From the NCBI GenBank assembly GCA_902812455.1, contig CADDZH010000008.1:1-64000 (forward strand): 64,000 bases of DNA. The letters run 5' to 3'. A model generated the notes under the pieces. It had not been told where the DNA came from and ran no database searches. It worked only from the letters and a program-made list of their open reading frames with translations. Made by a program: the position numbers and the translations under genes. Below are positions 34,217-42,358 of this stretch, in pieces (within the stretch, counting starts at the first letter, position 1; the number at the start of each line of letters is the position of its first letter). This DNA comes from Chloroflexota bacterium. Lineage in GTDB: Bacteria; Chloroflexota; Ktedonobacteria; Ktedonobacterales; Ktedonobacteraceae.

Positions 34217-36385
34217 ATGAATCCTCCTGTCATATCACCGACCGGGGGATGGATCGGAACTAGCATCTTTATCATTATCTTCCTGGCCGCGCTGATCATT
34301 TTCGGCCTGCGCGTTGGCGAGCTGATCACGCTGCTTGCGAAGGCGCGACCCGAGGATCGCACCGACCATATTGATGACCGCATCGGGGAATTTATGCTGG
34401 GCGTTCTCGGCCAGCGAGGCGTGCTGCGTGACCCTATCCCCGGTATTGCTCATTTCTTTACATTCTGGGGTTTTATCATTATCCAGTTCGGCCTCCTCAA
34501 CTTGATGCTGGGAGCCTTTAACGCCTCTTTGCCGGTGCTTGGCCAAAATCACACCTTCGCTGCTCTCCTGGATGCGTTCATTATATTCGTAGCGATTGCC
34601 CTGGTCATCTTTGCTTTCCGTCGCGGTGTGCTACGCCCCAGGCAATTATCAAGCTTCCTGCATGGTCCCTGGGATGGCTTCATTATCCTGATCCTGATCC
34701 TGGCCGTTATCGTAACGCTGGCACTGGTTGAAAGCTTCCAGTTTGCAGCATATGCCACAGCCAATGGACTGGCAGCCGCCAACAGCAGTGGGGCCTGGAC
34801 GCCTATCGGCTCCTGGCTGTACCCATTGTTCAGCGGTATAAGCGCAGGCGCCGATGTAACCCTGTTCCGTTTCTTCTGGTGGGTGCATATCCTTACCGTG
34901 CTGGGCTTCCTCATTTACCTGCCACGTTCCAAGCACCTGCACCTGATGGCAACGCCTTTCAACGTCTTCTTCCGCAGCTATGCTCCTAAAGGTGCATTGC
35001 CCCTGATGGAAAACCTGGAAGAGCGCGAAGATTACGGTGTCTCCAGGGCCGAGCAATTCACCTGGAAGCAGTTGCTCGACGGCTATGCCTGCACCGAGTG
35101 CGGGCGCTGCAATACCGTCTGCCCGGCAACCAACACAGGCAAGCCGCTCTTCCCGAAGGAGATCATCCTGGGTGTCAAAGAGGCTCTGCTTGTCCATAGC
35201 AATGAGATTCTTGGCGAAAACACGATCTATAGCAAGCTAGGTATCGCAGCGGTACGGGCCGATCAGACCAAAGATGAGAAGGAAGCCCACCACGAGCCAA
35301 TGGTCGGCGGCATTATCACCAAAGATGCCCTGTGGGCCTGCACAACCTGCCGTGCCTGCATGGAAATATGCCCGGTCGCTATTGAGCACGTGCCGAAAAT
35401 TGTAGACATGCGCCGCCACCTGGTGATGGAAGAAAGCGATTTCCCGCCCGAAGTCACTTCGCTCTTCAACAACATTGAGCGCAATGCCAACCCATGGGAA
35501 ATCAGCAACGACAGACGCGCCGAATGGGCTGCCGGACTGGGTGTGCCACTGATGTCCGAGAATCCTGAGGCCGATGTCCTCTACTGGGTTGGCTGTATGG
35601 GTTCCTTCGACAGGCGCAACCAGCGAGTGGCGACGGCAGTGGCGAAAATATTGAAGGCTGCTAACGTCAATTTCGCTATTCTCGGTCCCGAAGAGTCCTG
35701 TACAGGCGATCCGGCACGCCGGATCGGCAACGAGTACCTGTGGCAGATGATGGCGCAGCAGAATATCGAAGTACTGAACACCTACGGCTTCAACATCGCC
35801 GGCGGTCACAACGGTCACATTCCCGGCAATGTTGTAGCGGAGGCCACAACGAAGCCTCGCACGATTGTGACGGCCTGTCCCCACTGCTTCAATACCATCA
35901 AGAACGAGTACCCGCAGCTCGGCGGCAACTACGAGGTAGTCCACCACACCGTCTTCATCGACAGGCTCATCGCCGAGGAGAAGATCAAGCTTCCCGAGGG
36001 CTTTGACCAGCGTAAATTGACCTATCACGATCCGTGCTACATCGGGCGCTACAACGATGTCTACGACGAGCCGCGCCGGGTGCTCAGCGTCCTCAATAGC
36101 AATGGCGTGACAGAAATGCGGCGCAATCGCAATAAGAGCTTCTGCTGCGGTGGAGGCGGTGGTCGCGCCTGGATGGAGGAGAGGATCGGCAAGCGCGTCA
36201 ATCAGACTCGTGTGAACGAAGCGCTATCTACCGGCGCCGAAGTGCTTGCTGCCGCCTGTCCCTTCTGCATCACAATGTTCGACGATGGCATCAAAGGAGT
36301 CGAAGCCGAGGATAAAATGCAGATCGAGGACATCTCGGAAATCGTCGTGCAAGCCTTAGAGTCAGGAGCGCCTTATGGCCAATGA
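34217..36385 (+). CDS. etfD: Membrane FeS protein, ETF:quinone oxidoreductase-like (EtfD/HdrD-type)
   Basis: 722 residues. The N-terminal 245 residues contain about five membrane helices related to the nitrate reductase gamma type. A bis-[4Fe-4S] ferredoxin domain follows, with CxxCxxxC clusters at C292 (CTECGRCNTVCP) and C375 (CTTCRACMEICP). Two CCG domains complete it, the second with CPHCFNTIKNEYP and CCGGGGGRAWMEE. The same architecture in mycobacteria (EtfD) takes electrons from EtfBA to menaquinone and is needed for fatty acid oxidation. Directly downstream of etfA, GGAGGT precedes the ATG. Quinone as acceptor is inferred. Confidence 0.9.
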   Translation: MNPPVISPTGGWIGTSIFIIIFLAALIIFGLRVGELITLLAKARPEDRTDHIDDRIGEFMLGVLGQRGVLRDPIPGIAHFFTFWGFIIIQFGLLNLMLGAFNASLPVLGQNHTFAALLDAFIIFVAIALVIFAFRRGVLRPRQLSSFLHGPWDGFIILILILAVIVTLALVESFQFAAYATANGLAAANSSGAWTPIGSWLYPLFSGISAGADVTLFRFFWWVHILTVLGFLIYLPRSKHLHLMATPFNVFFRSYAPKGALPLMENLEEREDYGVSRAEQFTWKQLLDGYACTECGRCNTVCPATNTGKPLFPKEIILGVKEALLVHSNEILGENTIYSKLGIAAVRADQTKDEKEAHHEPMVGGIITKDALWACTTCRACMEICPVAIEHVPKIVDMRRHLVMEESDFPPEVTSLFNNIERNANPWEISNDRRAEWAAGLGVPLMSENPEADVLYWVGCMGSFDRRNQRVATAVAKILKAANVNFAILGPEESCTGDPARRIGNEYLWQMMAQQNIEVLNTYGFNIAGGHNGHIPGNVVAEATTKPRTIVTACPHCFNTIKNEYPQLGGNYEVVHHTVFIDRLIAEEKIKLPEGFDQRKLTYHDPCYIGRYNDVYDEPRRVLSVLNSNGVTEMRRNRNKSFCCGGGGGRAWMEERIGKRVNQTRVNEALSTGAEVLAAACPFCITMFDDGIKGVEAEDKMQIEDISEIVVQALESGAPYGQ

Positions 36386-36869
36386 CTTGAAAACACTAAG
36401 CTCTCAATTGGGGGTGCCTCTCAGCGCGGGCGCAATCGCTGGCCTGATCGCAACCCTACCTATGACCCTGTTTATGCTGCTCATGCAACAGTTGCTGCCA
36501 CACCATCAGAAGTATGCTTTACCGCCCGAACGGATCACGGGGCAATTAGCACATCGGGCGGGCCAGAAGCACATGAGCAAACCCCAGCTCCTGGCAACGA
36601 CACTTGTCTCTCACTTTGGCTACGGCTCATTCATGGGAACGTTGTACGGTACTCTGAGCAAAAAGGTGAGGCTGCCGCTACCTGCTGCGGTCAATGGGAT
36701 CATCTTTGGCCTTATCGTATGGGCAGGAAGCTATCTTGGCTTGCTCCCCTCAATGGAGATGAAATCGTCCGCACCCCAAGAACCCTTACAACGCAACTTG
36801 ATGATGATTGGAGCACATATTATCTGGGGAGCCATCACAGGCGTTGTGACCGATTTCCTCCAAGAATAA
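36375..36869 (+). CDS. Small membrane protein of unknown function, YagU-like
   Basis: 164 residues with about four hydrophobic segments, for example AGAIAGLIATLPMTLFMLLMQQLL and AAVNGIIFGLIVWAGSYLGLLPS. The pattern resembles the DUF1440/YagU group, but I cannot assign it with confidence. It overlaps the end of etfD by 11 bp and is therefore probably translated with it. Its relation to electron transfer is unknown. Confidence 0.65.
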   Translation: MANDLKTLSSQLGVPLSAGAIAGLIATLPMTLFMLLMQQLLPHHQKYALPPERITGQLAHRAGQKHMSKPQLLATTLVSHFGYGSFMGTLYGTLSKKVRLPLPAAVNGIIFGLIVWAGSYLGLLPSMEMKSSAPQEPLQRNLMMIGAHIIWGAITGVVTDFLQE

Positions 36870-36871
36870 TT

Positions 36872-36936
36872 GGGTGCGCCCGTAGGGGCTCGATAAATCG
36901 AGCCCATCACCGATTTAACGCCCATTATCGCACCCC
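36872..36936. repeat. Hairpin element between convergent genes
   Basis: GGGCTCGAT-AA-ATCGAGCCC (36886-36905) is a 9-bp stem. The outer parts GGGTGCG and CGCACCCC are also mirrored. Related to the element at 706-852 (shared GTAGGGGC and CGATAAATCG). It may act as a bidirectional terminator for the convergent operons. Confidence 0.55.
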
Positions 36937-36944
36937 AGCGTGTT

Positions 36945-38099
36945 TCACTTCAATAAATCGCGGGCAATCACCACGCGCTGGATCTGGTTTGTGCCTTCAT
37001 ATATCTGCGTAATCTTGGCATCGCGCATCATACGCTCGGCAGGATACTCCTTCATATACCCATAGCCGCCCAGTATCTGGATAGCATCGTTGGTTACTTC
37101 CATTGCCCTATCGGAAGCATACATCTTCGCCATAGCCGAATATTTGCTAAAGCCAGAATCCGGATCCGTCTCACCGCGATCAACCATCTCAGCAGCATTA
37201 TAGACGAGCAGGCGCGAGGCCTCAATCTTGGTCGCCATATCGGCCAGCATGAACTGAATGCCCTGGTTATCGGCAATGGGCCTGCCAAATTGAACGCGCT
37301 GCTTCGAGTAGGATATTGCCAGATCAAGCGCCCCCTGCGCAATACCAAGAGCCTGCGCGCCAATACCAATGCGCGTGCGGTCAAGCGTCATCATGGCGAT
37401 CTTGAAGCCCTCGCCTTCGTGCCCAAGCAAATTTTCGGCTGGCACCTCGCAATCCGTGAAGATCAACTCGGCAGTCTGTGAGCCTTTGATGCCCATCTTA
37501 TCTTCGATGCGCCCCACCGAGAAGCCTGGAAAGCTCTTCTCGACAATGAAGGCGCTGATGCCGTGAGCACCGCTATGGGGATCGGTGATAGCAAAGACCG
37601 AATTGACCTGGGCCAGCCCTCCATTGGTAATGAAACGCTTGGAGCCGTTCAGGATATACTTGTCGCCTTTGCGCACGGCAACGGTCCTCATGGCCGATGC
37701 ATCTGAGCCGGAGCCAGCCTCGGTCAGCCCAAAGGCCGCCAGCCATTCGCCGCTCGCCAGCGGAGGCAGATATTTACGCTTCTGCTCCTCATTGCCCGCC
37801 AGCATAATCGGCATCCCGCCAAGCTGTTGCACCGCCAGCAGCAAGCCTGTGGTAGCACAGTATCGCGAAAGCTCTTCAATTGCCATCACCACAGCCAGCT
37901 CACTAGAGCCAAGACCACCATACTCGGCAGGAAACGGCATGGCATAAATATCCTGCTGCGCCAGCAACTCCTTCATATCCCACGGAAACTCGCCTGTATG
38001 GTCAATCTCGGCAGCACGCGGCGCGACCCGTTCCATAGCCAGCTCGTGGATCGCGTCTATAAGCGCCCGTTCATCCTCACTCAGATGCGCTATCGCCAT
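36945..38099 (-). CDS. Acyl-CoA dehydrogenase
   Basis: 384 residues from the ATG at 38099 with AAAGGAG 7 nt upstream; the ATG two codons earlier abuts the ribosome site. Typical family sequence throughout: AFGLTEAGSGSDASAM (FAD loop), FITNGG, RTRIGIGAQALGIAQGALD, QILGGYGYMKEYPAERMMRD and IYEGTNQIQRVVIARDLL. The catalytic Glu is E368 in YEGTNQ, as in short/medium-chain enzymes. It oxidises an acyl-CoA to enoyl-CoA and reduces ETF. The adjacent etfBA-etfD operon supplies the electron path. Chain-length preference is not predictable. Confidence 0.94.
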   Translation of the reverse strand: MAIAHLSEDERALIDAIHELAMERVAPRAAEIDHTGEFPWDMKELLAQQDIYAMPFPAEYGGLGSSELAVVMAIEELSRYCATTGLLLAVQQLGGMPIMLAGNEEQKRKYLPPLASGEWLAAFGLTEAGSGSDASAMRTVAVRKGDKYILNGSKRFITNGGLAQVNSVFAITDPHSGAHGISAFIVEKSFPGFSVGRIEDKMGIKGSQTAELIFTDCEVPAENLLGHEGEGFKIAMMTLDRTRIGIGAQALGIAQGALDLAISYSKQRVQFGRPIADNQGIQFMLADMATKIEASRLLVYNAAEMVDRGETDPDSGFSKYSAMAKMYASDRAMEVTNDAIQILGGYGYMKEYPAERMMRDAKITQIYEGTNQIQRVVIARDLLK

Positions 38100-38199
38100 A
38101 AACATACTCCTTTATATACTGCTATATAGTGCAAAAAGGTATGATTATTAACGAGTATATCACATAGATCTTTTCCCACATTTGATCATACCAAAAGCC

Positions 38200-38230
38200 T
38201 TGACCTTCCAGCGACGGGAAGGTGTATAGT
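38200..38230 (+). promoter_or_regulatory. MerR/CueR-type promoter-operator
   Basis: TTGACC (38200-38205) and TATAGT (38225-38230) are separated by 19 bp, the over-long spacer characteristic of MerR-activated promoters. The perfect inverted repeat ACCTTCC-AGCGACG-GGAAGGT (38203-38223) fills the spacer. The half-sites match the CueR-class operator pattern (ACCTTCC-n7-GGAAGGT). It drives the regulator gene 28 bp downstream. Confidence 0.85.
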
Positions 38231-38257
38231 TTTTTTCAGAAGGAGGCACAGTGAGCA

Positions 38258-38758
38258 ATGCAGCAACAGGATCGTCTAATCAAGGCCCGGTGGTTTACCA
38301 TCGGCGAAGCGGCGCGCAAGACAGGGGTAAGTGCCAAAGCCATCCGCTACTATGAGAGCATCGGGTTGTTACCGCGACCCTCACGTCTCCCTAATGGCTA
38401 CCGGCGCTACAGCACCGCCGATATCAACCGCCTCATCCTGCTGCGCCGCATTCGCCTGCTGGGCGTGCCCCTTTCCGCCGCCAAACCTCTTCTGAAAGGC
38501 ATTGCTGATGCTCGCTGCATAGAAGTTCAGCAAGAGCTATTGAAGCTGGTACACGAGCGGCTGACCACTCTCGACCAGGAAATCGCCCAGTTACGGCTGT
38601 CTCGCACTGAACTAGAAAACTACCAGCGTACATTGGAGCAGTGCCGGGCTGATGAGAGTGAATCCTTTAGTGCGTGTACGGATATGCATTGTATTGATGT
38701 TTCGCTTGATACAACCTGCTGCAAGGAGGAATATGATGAATGTCATTGTCTACTGTGA
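38258..38758 (+). CDS. MerR-family metal-responsive regulator with Cys-rich C-terminus
   Basis: 166 residues. The N-terminal winged helix reads FTIGEAARKTGVSAKAIRYYESIGLLPRPSRLPNGYRRYS (13-52), followed by the long dimer helix. C87 sits where ZntR/MerR contribute a cysteine from the partner subunit. The tail is unusually rich in thiols: C129, C140, C145, C154, C155, C162 and C164, with HC and CC pairs. This suggests a soft-metal sensor (Cu, Zn, Cd, Hg or similar). Its operator is of CueR type. AGGAGG lies 12 nt before the ATG. The stop codon overlaps the start of a 25-residue Cys-rich peptide gene. Confidence 0.9.
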   Translation: MQQQDRLIKARWFTIGEAARKTGVSAKAIRYYESIGLLPRPSRLPNGYRRYSTADINRLILLRRIRLLGVPLSAAKPLLKGIADARCIEVQQELLKLVHERLTTLDQEIAQLRLSRTELENYQRTLEQCRADESESFSACTDMHCIDVSLDTTCCKEEYDECHCLL

Positions 38759-38813
38759 ATGCTGCGATTGCCCCTGTGGGGAGTGCCCTTGCCCCTGCTG
38801 TGGCTGCTGCTAG
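38736..38813 (+). CDS. 25-residue metallothionein-like Cys-rich peptide
   Basis: A short gene overlapping the 3' end of the MerR gene in another frame (MerR stop at 38756-38758). AAGGAGGA at 38723-38730 gives ideal spacing to the ATG at 38736; an adjacent in-frame ATG at 38733 would add one Met. The peptide is MNVIVY followed by CECCDCPCGECPCPCCGCC, so 11 of 25 residues are Cys, with CxC, CC and CxxC spacing and no other hydrophobic core. Such density is seen only in metallothioneins and metal-storage peptides. Overlap implies translational coupling to the regulator, so both are induced through the MerR promoter. A random origin is unlikely given the ribosome site and composition. Confidence 0.72.
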   Translation: MNVIVYCECCDCPCGECPCPCCGCC

Positions 38814-39174
38814 CGTACCAGGGTACCCGCAAGGACTCTGTTGGCGAATGCAAGTGGAAGGCGCATTGGCGTCCGAAGAAGCGGCTATGGTACGGTTGCG
38901 CGAACCAGTACGTGTCATGGGAGGGATGACCGCCAGGGTCTTTACAGGGATAGGTTTGTTGTGGTGAGGGAGCAGCGAGGAGGCGCGAGGGCAAGCGCAA
39001 GGCCCCCTCGCGCCTCCTCCCCACCATCCACAGCTTGGATACATCGAGCTTCTACAAGCCCCTACGGGCTACGATCTACTTTCCAAGCGAGTCCAGGACA
39101 AAACCATACTCAAGATGATGGCCTGCTTTGCATCCTGGTACGTCATAAGCTGTTCTTCCATCGAAAAATACATC
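38814..39174. other. Intergenic region after the metallothionein-like gene
   Basis: A 361-bp gap. A strong 15-bp perfect hairpin (GAGGAGGCGCGAGGG at 38977-38991 against CCCTCGCGCCTCCTC at 39005-39019) lacks a T-run but may end the merR operon. The open frame from 38850 to 38967 has no ribosome site and matches nothing I recognise. No other feature is seen. Confidence 0.45.
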
Positions 39175-39501
39175 TCATGGCTCTATCTCGCCTTCATCAG
39201 CAACTGAATCAATCAATTCCTCTGCAAGAGGTTTATGCGGCGTTTCCTCTTCTGCTGAAGGCATATCAATATTCCAGGCCTTTTCATGCAGTGAGATGAT
39301 TGTTCTGATCTGCTGTTGTATTTGCACCGGCAGCAACTCAGCCACGATTGCCAGCACCGCCGTCGTTGCTGCGTCCACCTGAATGCGTTTCCACTCGACC
39401 TCATTCTCAGAGCCGATGGCCTGTTCCATGCGCTCTATCACACCCTCCAAATGCCGGCGGATGCGTTCTTGTTTCTGCTCGTCCATCTTGCTGTCTGTCA
39501 T
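39175..39501 (-). CDS. Hypothetical small cytosolic protein
   Basis: 108 residues from the ATG at 39501, preceded by GAGGGGG. The sequence is highly charged and helical: EQKQERIRRHLEGVIERMEQAIGSENEVEWKRIQVDAATTAVLAIVAELLPVQIQQQIRTIISLHEKAW, ending in an acidic tail. No family is recognised. It follows a 300-residue unknown gene by 28 bp on the same strand, so the two are likely an operon. Confidence 0.65.
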   Translation of the reverse strand: MTDSKMDEQKQERIRRHLEGVIERMEQAIGSENEVEWKRIQVDAATTAVLAIVAELLPVQIQQQIRTIISLHEKAWNIDMPSAEEETPHKPLAEELIDSVADEGEIEP

Positions 39502-39529
39502 GCGATGCCCCCTCACTTTCTCCTCTATC

Positions 39530-40432
39530 TCATCCAACGTTAAACGTCTTGAATGTGCCGAGCGTCGTACTGCTAGCGGCCCAACCCCTTGAAGGCCACC
39601 CCCTGGCGCTCTCGGCTCTCACATGGAGATATAAGGCATACTCCAGCGTCTCGTTGATGCGCATGATAAAGAGCACTCCCCTCCAGTTTTCATGCCCCTC
39701 ATCCTGGAATTTCCAGGTACTTCCAGCCATGGCTCCCACGTGTCCTGCCTCGATGCGCTGCCAGCCAGCTTGAGCCAGTTGGGCATAATAGTGCTCGGCC
39801 AGTTGCTCGATCTCCATGGCAGCAGGAAGCTGGAGCATTGCCGAAGTATGGGCCTCGTTGTCCGACCAGCCTGAGCCACCTCCCTGCTGGCTGGCTTCTG
39901 GTGGCGCGTACAACGGAGGAATCAGTTTCTCCATTGTCCTTGCTCTCTGCATCCTCGGATGCTGGCAGTTCTGCGCCGTCAAATCCAGCGTCAGGCGCAC
40001 ATCCGTTTTCTCCCCCTTTGCTAAAGCTGCCACCTGAAGCGAAGGGCCCTTTGGGCTACGGCAGAACGTGACTCCTTCTCCAGGGAAAGGCATACTATGG
40101 ACAAATCCTCCGGACGTAAGATGGAATGGAGGCTGCTCCTCCCATCCTGCTGCACGCATGTGCTCTTTGTAGAAGTCAAGCACTCCCCCTGGTGGCATCG
40201 ATGAATCGAGCAGGATAGTCGCGTCGTGTGGGTTCCGAATCAGTGTGCCAAGCACCTGGCTGTCTTCCGGCAGAGGGAGTTTTCCTGCCAGGTCAGGCGG
40301 TAATTCGCCAACGAAGAGCTGGGGATTTTCTGCCAGCGGATCCTGAGGATAAATTGCCAGGCGCAGCGCCAGTTCGCGCAGCAGTTCCTCGCGTTCGCTG
40401 GCCCCGGCTGGCTGTGGCATATGTTCATTCAT
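39530..40432 (-). CDS. Hypothetical protein with two repeated-fold segments
   Basis: 300 residues from the ATG at 40432, which has AAAGGAG 7 nt upstream (the ATG one codon before is also possible). The N-terminal Glu/Leu-rich helix (SEREELLRELALRLAIYPQDPLAENPQLFVGELPPDLAGKLPLPEDSQVLGTL) leads to two similar alpha/beta segments, one with YKEHMRAAGWEE and one with HYYAQLAQAGWQRIEAG. Such repeats suggest an internal duplication of a small domain. No signal peptide and no named family. Confidence 0.65.
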   Translation of the reverse strand: MNEHMPQPAGASEREELLRELALRLAIYPQDPLAENPQLFVGELPPDLAGKLPLPEDSQVLGTLIRNPHDATILLDSSMPPGGVLDFYKEHMRAAGWEEQPPFHLTSGGFVHSMPFPGEGVTFCRSPKGPSLQVAALAKGEKTDVRLTLDLTAQNCQHPRMQRARTMEKLIPPLYAPPEASQQGGGSGWSDNEAHTSAMLQLPAAMEIEQLAEHYYAQLAQAGWQRIEAGHVGAMAGSTWKFQDEGHENWRGVLFIMRINETLEYALYLHVRAESARGWPSRGWAASSTTLGTFKTFNVG

Positions 40433-40765
40433 CATGGCACTCCTTTTGCGGATAGCAAAACGAATACATAACTTATGCTCCACTCGCAATTATGGCATAT
40501 ATGAACTTTTCCAAACAAGATCGGCAAACCCACTGTCTCCCATGTCATGTTGAGCCCATTCGCTTCGCTCAGGGTAAACTCCGCGAAACATCTGAGCCGA
40601 TCGACAGAGATCCTTCCCCTTCACTGCGTTCAGGGCTTCGGCTCACTCGCTCAGGATGACAAATCGTTACCGGTTTTGGCCGGCAAAATTCACCATTGTA
40701 ACGTTTTTCCTTTCCAAGCGATATACTAGGTGAAAGCATATGAGGTGAGGAAGGAAGCGAGCAAG
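40433..40765. repeat. Intergenic DNA with family B repeat (TGTCAT...CTGAGCGAAG type)
   Basis: Within this 333-bp gap, 40551-40661 carries a repeat running from CATGTCATGTTGAGCC to CTCAGGATGACA. Internal TTCGCTTCGCTCAGG and mirrored GGCTCACTCGCTCAGGATG arms form a large imperfect inverted repeat. Other copies occur at 52347-52414 and 63774-63848. The rest shows no gene. Confidence 0.65.
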
Positions 40766-41302
40766 ATGCAGCAGCGCCAGTCCCCAGCAGATGCCGGAGC
40801 AACCGTAACCGTCGAAGAGCTTTTTGAGCGGCATGCCGCCAGCATCTTTACATACCTCTGCCAGCATGTGCGCTCGCGTGAGGATGCTGAGGATATCCTG
40901 GTGGACACGTTTCTGGCTGCTATGCAGGATAGGAAGTTCGCACAGCTATCTGAGCCATTGCGGGTTGCATGGCTCTGGCGGGTTGCTCGCAACAAGACAG
41001 TGGACATTTTCCGCCATACGGCCCGGCGGCACGCCACCTCATTGGAGCAGGTCGATGAGGTAATAGCCGGGGAACAAGACCACGACCCCGAACTAATGGC
41101 TTTGCGCCAGGACGAGATGCAAGAGTTGCACGAAGTGCTGCACCGTTTGCCGGCGGAACAACAAGACCTGCTGCGACTGCGCTTCGGCTATGGCCTGCGC
41201 TGTGCTGAAATCGCAGCCATCCTGGGCAAACGCGAGCAGGCGGTACGTAGTATGCTTTCACGAACCCTGAATCTCCTGCGTACTATGTACGCACAGCAAT
41301 AG
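40766..41302 (+). CDS. RNA polymerase sigma factor, ECF subfamily
   Basis: 178 residues from the ATG at 40766, with GAGGAAGGAAG upstream; an in-frame GTG at 40730 is less likely. Sigma-2 (ELFERHAASIFTYLCQHVRSREDAEDILVDTFLAAMQ, with VAWLWRVARNKTVDIFRH for -10 recognition) and sigma-4 (LPAEQQDLLRLRFGYGLRCAEIAAILGKREQAVRSMLSRTLNLLR) are both complete. The next gene encodes a single-span membrane protein that may be its anti-sigma factor, 13 bp downstream. Confidence 0.9.
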   Translation: MQQRQSPADAGATVTVEELFERHAASIFTYLCQHVRSREDAEDILVDTFLAAMQDRKFAQLSEPLRVAWLWRVARNKTVDIFRHTARRHATSLEQVDEVIAGEQDHDPELMALRQDEMQELHEVLHRLPAEQQDLLRLRFGYGLRCAEIAAILGKREQAVRSMLSRTLNLLRTMYAQQ

Positions 41303-41315
41303 GAGGACGAGATCG

Positions 41316-42299
41316 ATGGCATCCCATGACGAATTTACGCCCGATACGGTTGATCAACGGCTAGAGCAACTCTCCGGGATTTCCCCCCGGCAAGCAGTCC
41401 CGGCAGATCGCGATGATGCGGCGCTCATTCAGGCGCTGCGGCGCATCTATCATGTTTCTCTTTCCGAGGCAGACCGCGCCTCTCTAGAACACGCCCGGCA
41501 GCGCATCGCCGCAGCAAGGATGAGCGACAGGCGAGCGGCTCGCCAGGCTGTGCCACAAATCCAGCGGGGCAGGGGTGGTCCTCTGGTGCCAGATATGGAA
41601 CAACGCAAACGATCAACCGTCATGCGAACGCTCACGTCATTGGCAGCCGCTCTTGTCGTGGCGGTCCTCGTGGGAAGCTGGTTCCTCGTCATCCACACAA
41701 CCGTGAATATGAAGCACCAGCCGCCCCAGAAGCACCCATCGTCCCAGGCGAAATCAGCGGCAGGCACCAGCACCGCTTCTGCCGCCATGTTCCCGCCATC
41801 CATTTATCCACTCCCTCACGCGCCGATCGGGAAAGGCTCCATCTCTTTCCCTAGCCAGTTCGGCCAGTTTACCTGCCCCAGCCTGAATGGGCTCCAGGTG
41901 CCATCCAGTGGAGTGAAGCAAGGTATCCTGGCTTCTTTGAACGGGCTGCTCTTTGCCCGATCTGAACTCCAGGCACAGACCTATGCCGACCGGGCAGCTT
42001 GGCCTATCATTGCCGCCGGGTGGGCAACTCCAGGGTCTACCCCACCAAAGGCGGCCCTGTCTCCGGCAGATGTGGAGATCACCCCTGCCCGTGGCTCGTT
42101 TTATGCCCCCGTCTACCAATCCTTATGTGGGACAGGGATACTCGCCGACTCGTGGGTCGCCATCTGGTGTGTCTCCTCGACGGACTTTCCTCTTACACCC
42201 AGCATATGTTTGCAGAAGCATCCTGATCTGACCAACTACTTCTACTTCCTGGATCGGAACGGGCACTGGCTCCTATGGGGAGTGCAAGGCGGGGGATGA
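41316..42299 (+). CDS. Single-span membrane protein, probable anti-sigma partner
   Basis: 327 residues. The N-terminal 90 residues are cytosolic and charged, a membrane helix follows (RTLTSLAAALVVAVLVGSWFLVIHT, about 103-127), and the rest is extracellular with three to four cysteines and a Pro/Ser linker. No zinc-finger anti-sigma motif is visible, so the anti-sigma role rests on position behind the sigma gene and on topology. The extracellular part has no recognisable domain. Confidence 0.6.
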   Translation: MASHDEFTPDTVDQRLEQLSGISPRQAVPADRDDAALIQALRRIYHVSLSEADRASLEHARQRIAAARMSDRRAARQAVPQIQRGRGGPLVPDMEQRKRSTVMRTLTSLAAALVVAVLVGSWFLVIHTTVNMKHQPPQKHPSSQAKSAAGTSTASAAMFPPSIYPLPHAPIGKGSISFPSQFGQFTCPSLNGLQVPSSGVKQGILASLNGLLFARSELQAQTYADRAAWPIIAAGWATPGSTPPKAALSPADVEITPARGSFYAPVYQSLCGTGILADSWVAIWCVSSTDFPLTPSICLQKHPDLTNYFYFLDRNGHWLLWGVQGGG

Positions 42300-42358
42300 T
42301 CTCCCGATGTTTATTTTCACTCTTGTTCCAATGGCACCTCCTTGCCCCTTCCTCATTA

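Noticed and set aside
38740..38967. 75-codon plus-strand frame after merR
   Set aside because: It overlaps the Cys-peptide gene out of frame and its start has no ribosome site; the composition is Ala-rich and unfamiliar.
38667..39044. 125-codon minus-strand frame opposite merR and the Cys peptide
   Set aside because: It is antisense to two better-supported genes and spans a hairpin repeat.
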